Under the pieces are notes generated by a model. The model was not told the DNA's origin. It saw only the letters and a program-made list of their open reading frames with translations, and did no database searches. From Candidatus Kryptoniota bacterium (lineage in GTDB: Bacteria; Bacteroidota; Ignavibacteria; Kryptoniales; JAKASW01): a stretch of DNA of 64,000 nt. How positions within the stretch are numbered: position 1 is the stretch's first letter; every line of letters begins with the position of its first letter. The DNA lies in contig JAHECO010000010.1 of assembly GCA_024641705.1 (NCBI GenBank), forward strand, positions 1 to 64,000, read 5' to 3'. Of this stretch, positions 61,757 through 64,000 are shown in pieces. The translations under genes were made by a program, and so were the position numbers.

Positions 61757-63997
61757 TCACATTCCCTTGTACGGGTTGGGGCCGATCCCTCTCATCTCTT
61801 CGACGAACTCGTTGAATATCGCCGGGATCTTCCCGTATTCATCGATCGACAGCGTCACGAGCTTGACTCGCTCAGGCTCGAGGACAAGCTGCTTCAACTT
61901 CTCCCGGACATTATCCATCCTCTTGCTTGCCAGCTCACTCCCTCTTACGAAGTGGCACTGATAGTCGTCGCCGAACTTGCAGCCGATCATCAAAATTCCG
62001 TCGAAGCCTTTTGAGAGTGCATCTGCAATCCAGACGACGTTGACCGACCCGAGGCAGCGCACCGGGATTACCCGGATGTTGGGATCGTATTGCATCCTGT
62101 TCTTTCCCGCAACATCCAACGCAGGATAAGCATCGTTCTCGCAGAGAAACGCGAGGATCCTCGGTTTGTCCTCGTCTTCGTCGGGTATTTCGATCGCCTT
62201 GATCATAGACGAGATCATCGGGATCGAATAGTCCTTGAACGAAATGATCCTCTCCGGGCAGGCGCCGAGGCATATGCCGCACCTCCTGCATCTGTTGAGG
62301 TTCGGGAGCGGCGTGCCTTTCTCGTCCTCGTCCAGCGTTCCGAACGGACATTCCTCAGTACAACGTTTGCATTGCGTGCAGCGCTGCAGGAAGAAATCGG
62401 GATAGGATTGATCTCCTGACCTCGGATGCACGGCCTTGCCTGCTTTCACGGAGTATATGAGTTGGATTGCTTTCAAAGCGGCGCCGTAAGCGTCGTCCTT
62501 GCTCGATTGGAAGTCCATCGGTGCACGCACAGAACCCGCGGCGTAGATGCCGGTCCTCCTCGTTTCGTAAGGAAAACATATGAAGTGCGAATCGGGAAAA
62601 CCGTATTTCAACGTCGGCAGGTCGGTACCCTGTCTATAGGTGAGGTTCAGGATTTTGGCACCGGCTTCTGCGGAAGCAGCCGCCTTCTTTCCGTTGAGGA
62701 TATCCTCGACCGGGGCGGGGTCCGAATCGGCCGACTCGACTTCGCCGACAAGTGTGGACGGGACCATCCCGGTCGCCAGAACGACAAGGTCGGATTCGAT
62801 CTGTATTTTCTCGCCGAGGAGGGTGTCGTCGACGTCGATAAGCAAGGAACCGTTTTGCGATTGGCTCACGTCGACGACATCTCCTTTGGTAAGGAAAATG
62901 TTGTCTTCGCTCTGAACCCGTTTGTAGAACAACTCATGCTGGGCAGGCGTCCTCATATCCCTGTAGATGATGTAGATGAGTGCATCCGGATATTTCTCCC
63001 TGATATACAAAGCCTGCTTCAACGAAGCCGAGCAGCAGACGGAGGAGCAATAAGGCAGGTGTTTTTCATCCCGCGAGCCCGCACAGAGTATGAACGCCGC
63101 ACTTCTGACCGGCTTGCCGCCGAGGATCTGTCCGTCGCTTCCGTTTCTAAAAAGCTCCTCGAGCTGATTCCCGGTAATCACATTCTCGGATTTGCCGTAT
63201 CCGAGATGTCCGAGTTTCTTGGGATCATATGGCTTTGAGCCGGTCGCCTGGACTATGGCGCCGACAGTAAGCAATTGCGTCCGCGCCCCGCCATTTATTC
63301 TCAGGACCACGTTGAAGTTACCGGGCTGACCGGAAATCTTCTCGATCGTACAGCACGGGATCACGGTTATCTGCGTATTGGATTCCACTTCGGAAATCAG
63401 TTCATCTGTCTTCGGGAATTGCGGTTCGGTGTAGGGAGGCTCGTACGGCGCGATCATGTGACACTTATTGAGCCATCCGCCAAGCTGGCTCTCCTTCTCG
63501 GCAAGTACTACAGGGAACCCGGCCTTTGCTGCGGCCAGCGCCGAAGTCATCCCCGAAATGCCTCCGCCCACTACAAGAATGGTCTCGTTAGTGTCGCTCT
63601 TGATGGGTTCGGGCGGCTCGCTGTTCCTCACTTTGGCGATTCCCATCCGGAGGTAGTCCTCCGCCAGCATCTGCGTGTCTTCATCGTTAGGCTTGTGAGT
63701 CCAGGCGACATTCTCCCTCAGGTTGACACGATCGACCATGACCTTATCGCCGAACGTGAACACGTCCGACAGGAACCTCTGCGAACAGGCCCCGACTACC
63801 ACGCGATTCAGACCTTCGGTCAGAATGTCCGTCCTGATCCCCTCGACACCTTCTTCACTGCAGAGCCAGCCATTGACCTTGCATACGGGGACCTTGTTCT
63901 CTCCCGACGCCAGCTTCGCCAATCCGTCACAATTGATTGCTTCCCCGATTCCGCAACCGGAGCACAAATAAACTCCGACTTTCGTCTCTATCGCCAT
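61757..63997 (-). CDS. qmoB: Quinone-interacting oxidoreductase subunit QmoB (HdrA-like with MvhD domain)
   Basis: 746 residues. N-terminal segment with Cys residues (VYLCSGCGIGEAINCDGL), then the HdrA FAD domain (ETILVVGGGISGMTSALAAA, ESQLGGWLNKC), a Cys stretch (ILCAGSRDEKHLPYCSSVCC), two [4Fe-4S] motifs (RCTQCKRCTEECPFG and RCRRCGICLGACPERI) and a C-terminal MvhD/FlpD domain (VIPVRCLGSVNVVWIADAL, GCKFGDDYQCHF). This layout is specific to QmoB. It passes electrons between QmoC/quinone and AprBA. It is the last gene in the window; qmoA may follow on the other side of 64000 as its upstream neighbour. Confidence 0.93.
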   Translation of the reverse strand: MAIETKVGVYLCSGCGIGEAINCDGLAKLASGENKVPVCKVNGWLCSEEGVEGIRTDILTEGLNRVVVGACSQRFLSDVFTFGDKVMVDRVNLRENVAWTHKPNDEDTQMLAEDYLRMGIAKVRNSEPPEPIKSDTNETILVVGGGISGMTSALAAAKAGFPVVLAEKESQLGGWLNKCHMIAPYEPPYTEPQFPKTDELISEVESNTQITVIPCCTIEKISGQPGNFNVVLRINGGARTQLLTVGAIVQATGSKPYDPKKLGHLGYGKSENVITGNQLEELFRNGSDGQILGGKPVRSAAFILCAGSRDEKHLPYCSSVCCSASLKQALYIREKYPDALIYIIYRDMRTPAQHELFYKRVQSEDNIFLTKGDVVDVSQSQNGSLLIDVDDTLLGEKIQIESDLVVLATGMVPSTLVGEVESADSDPAPVEDILNGKKAAASAEAGAKILNLTYRQGTDLPTLKYGFPDSHFICFPYETRRTGIYAAGSVRAPMDFQSSKDDAYGAALKAIQLIYSVKAGKAVHPRSGDQSYPDFFLQRCTQCKRCTEECPFGTLDEDEKGTPLPNLNRCRRCGICLGACPERIISFKDYSIPMISSMIKAIEIPDEDEDKPRILAFLCENDAYPALDVAGKNRMQYDPNIRVIPVRCLGSVNVVWIADALSKGFDGILMIGCKFGDDYQCHFVRGSELASKRMDNVREKLKQLVLEPERVKLVTLSIDEYGKIPAIFNEFVEEMRGIGPNPYKGM

Positions 63998-64000
63998 GTT

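Overview
The window is a 64 kb piece of a bacterial chromosome of about 55% GC. It probably belongs to the FCB superphylum (Bacteroidota, Ignavibacteria/Kapabacteria and relatives). Evidence for that placement: an out-of-frame type IX secretion C-terminal sorting sequence (25122-25200), many small outer-membrane beta-barrels ending in aromatic or hydrophobic residues, Omp85 proteins, an Ig-like lipoprotein of the Bacteroidota type, a Bacteroidota/eukaryote-like HisRS, and frequent TTG/GTG starts with weak Shine-Dalgarno sequences. The placement is inference; no rRNA or other decisive marker is present.

1-20 kb is mostly housekeeping on the minus strand: a GT-C glycosyltransferase, PEP carboxylase, a secG - receiver/histidine kinase - Omp85 - rsmE operon, queF-yhhQ (queuosine), a DUF6483 protein, a DUF72 protein, and an operon tsaD-trpA-[chorismate mutase::MltG]-permease-ubiX-lipoprotein. 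That operon starts from a near-consensus promoter placed so that the tsaD mRNA should be leaderless. 20-36 kb is an envelope/accessory region: outer-membrane proteins, a PIG-L deacetylase, an amino-acid permease, a broken T9SS-type esterase, a UbiA prenyltransferase, an unusual endonuclease/phosphatase-Omp85 fusion, and a two-component system with a PDZ-containing membrane kinase. A striking 8-bp tandem repeat array with an inverted partner lies at 22973-23188. 36-44 kb holds hisS, a DksA-type zinc finger::SpoIIE phosphatase fusion, a DUF3108 protein, a remnant of a formylglycine-generating-enzyme-like gene, a squalene/phytoene synthase homologue and a GH3 glycosidase.

44-64 kb is a sulfur-energy island. 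A plus-strand block carries siroheme synthesis genes (precorrin-2 dehydrogenase; CobA::HemD), two tandem TauE/SafE exporters, a small membrane protein, a c-heme-motif sensor whose kinase core has lost its phospho-acceptor histidine, a stand-alone receiver, and a PEP-synthase-like protein without the PEP-binding barrel. Convergent to it on the minus strand are qmoB, sat, aprB, aprA, a possible 48-aa ORF, a zinc-ribbon protein, a YkgJ-type Cys-cluster protein, qmoC and a porin. Sat, AprBA and Qmo together make the APS arm of dissimilatory sulfate reduction (or its reversal in sulfur oxidation). Siroheme serves sulfite reductase and TauE proteins move sulfur oxyanions, so the two blocks fit together. 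No dsr genes are inside the window and qmoA, if adjacent, lies beyond position 64000.
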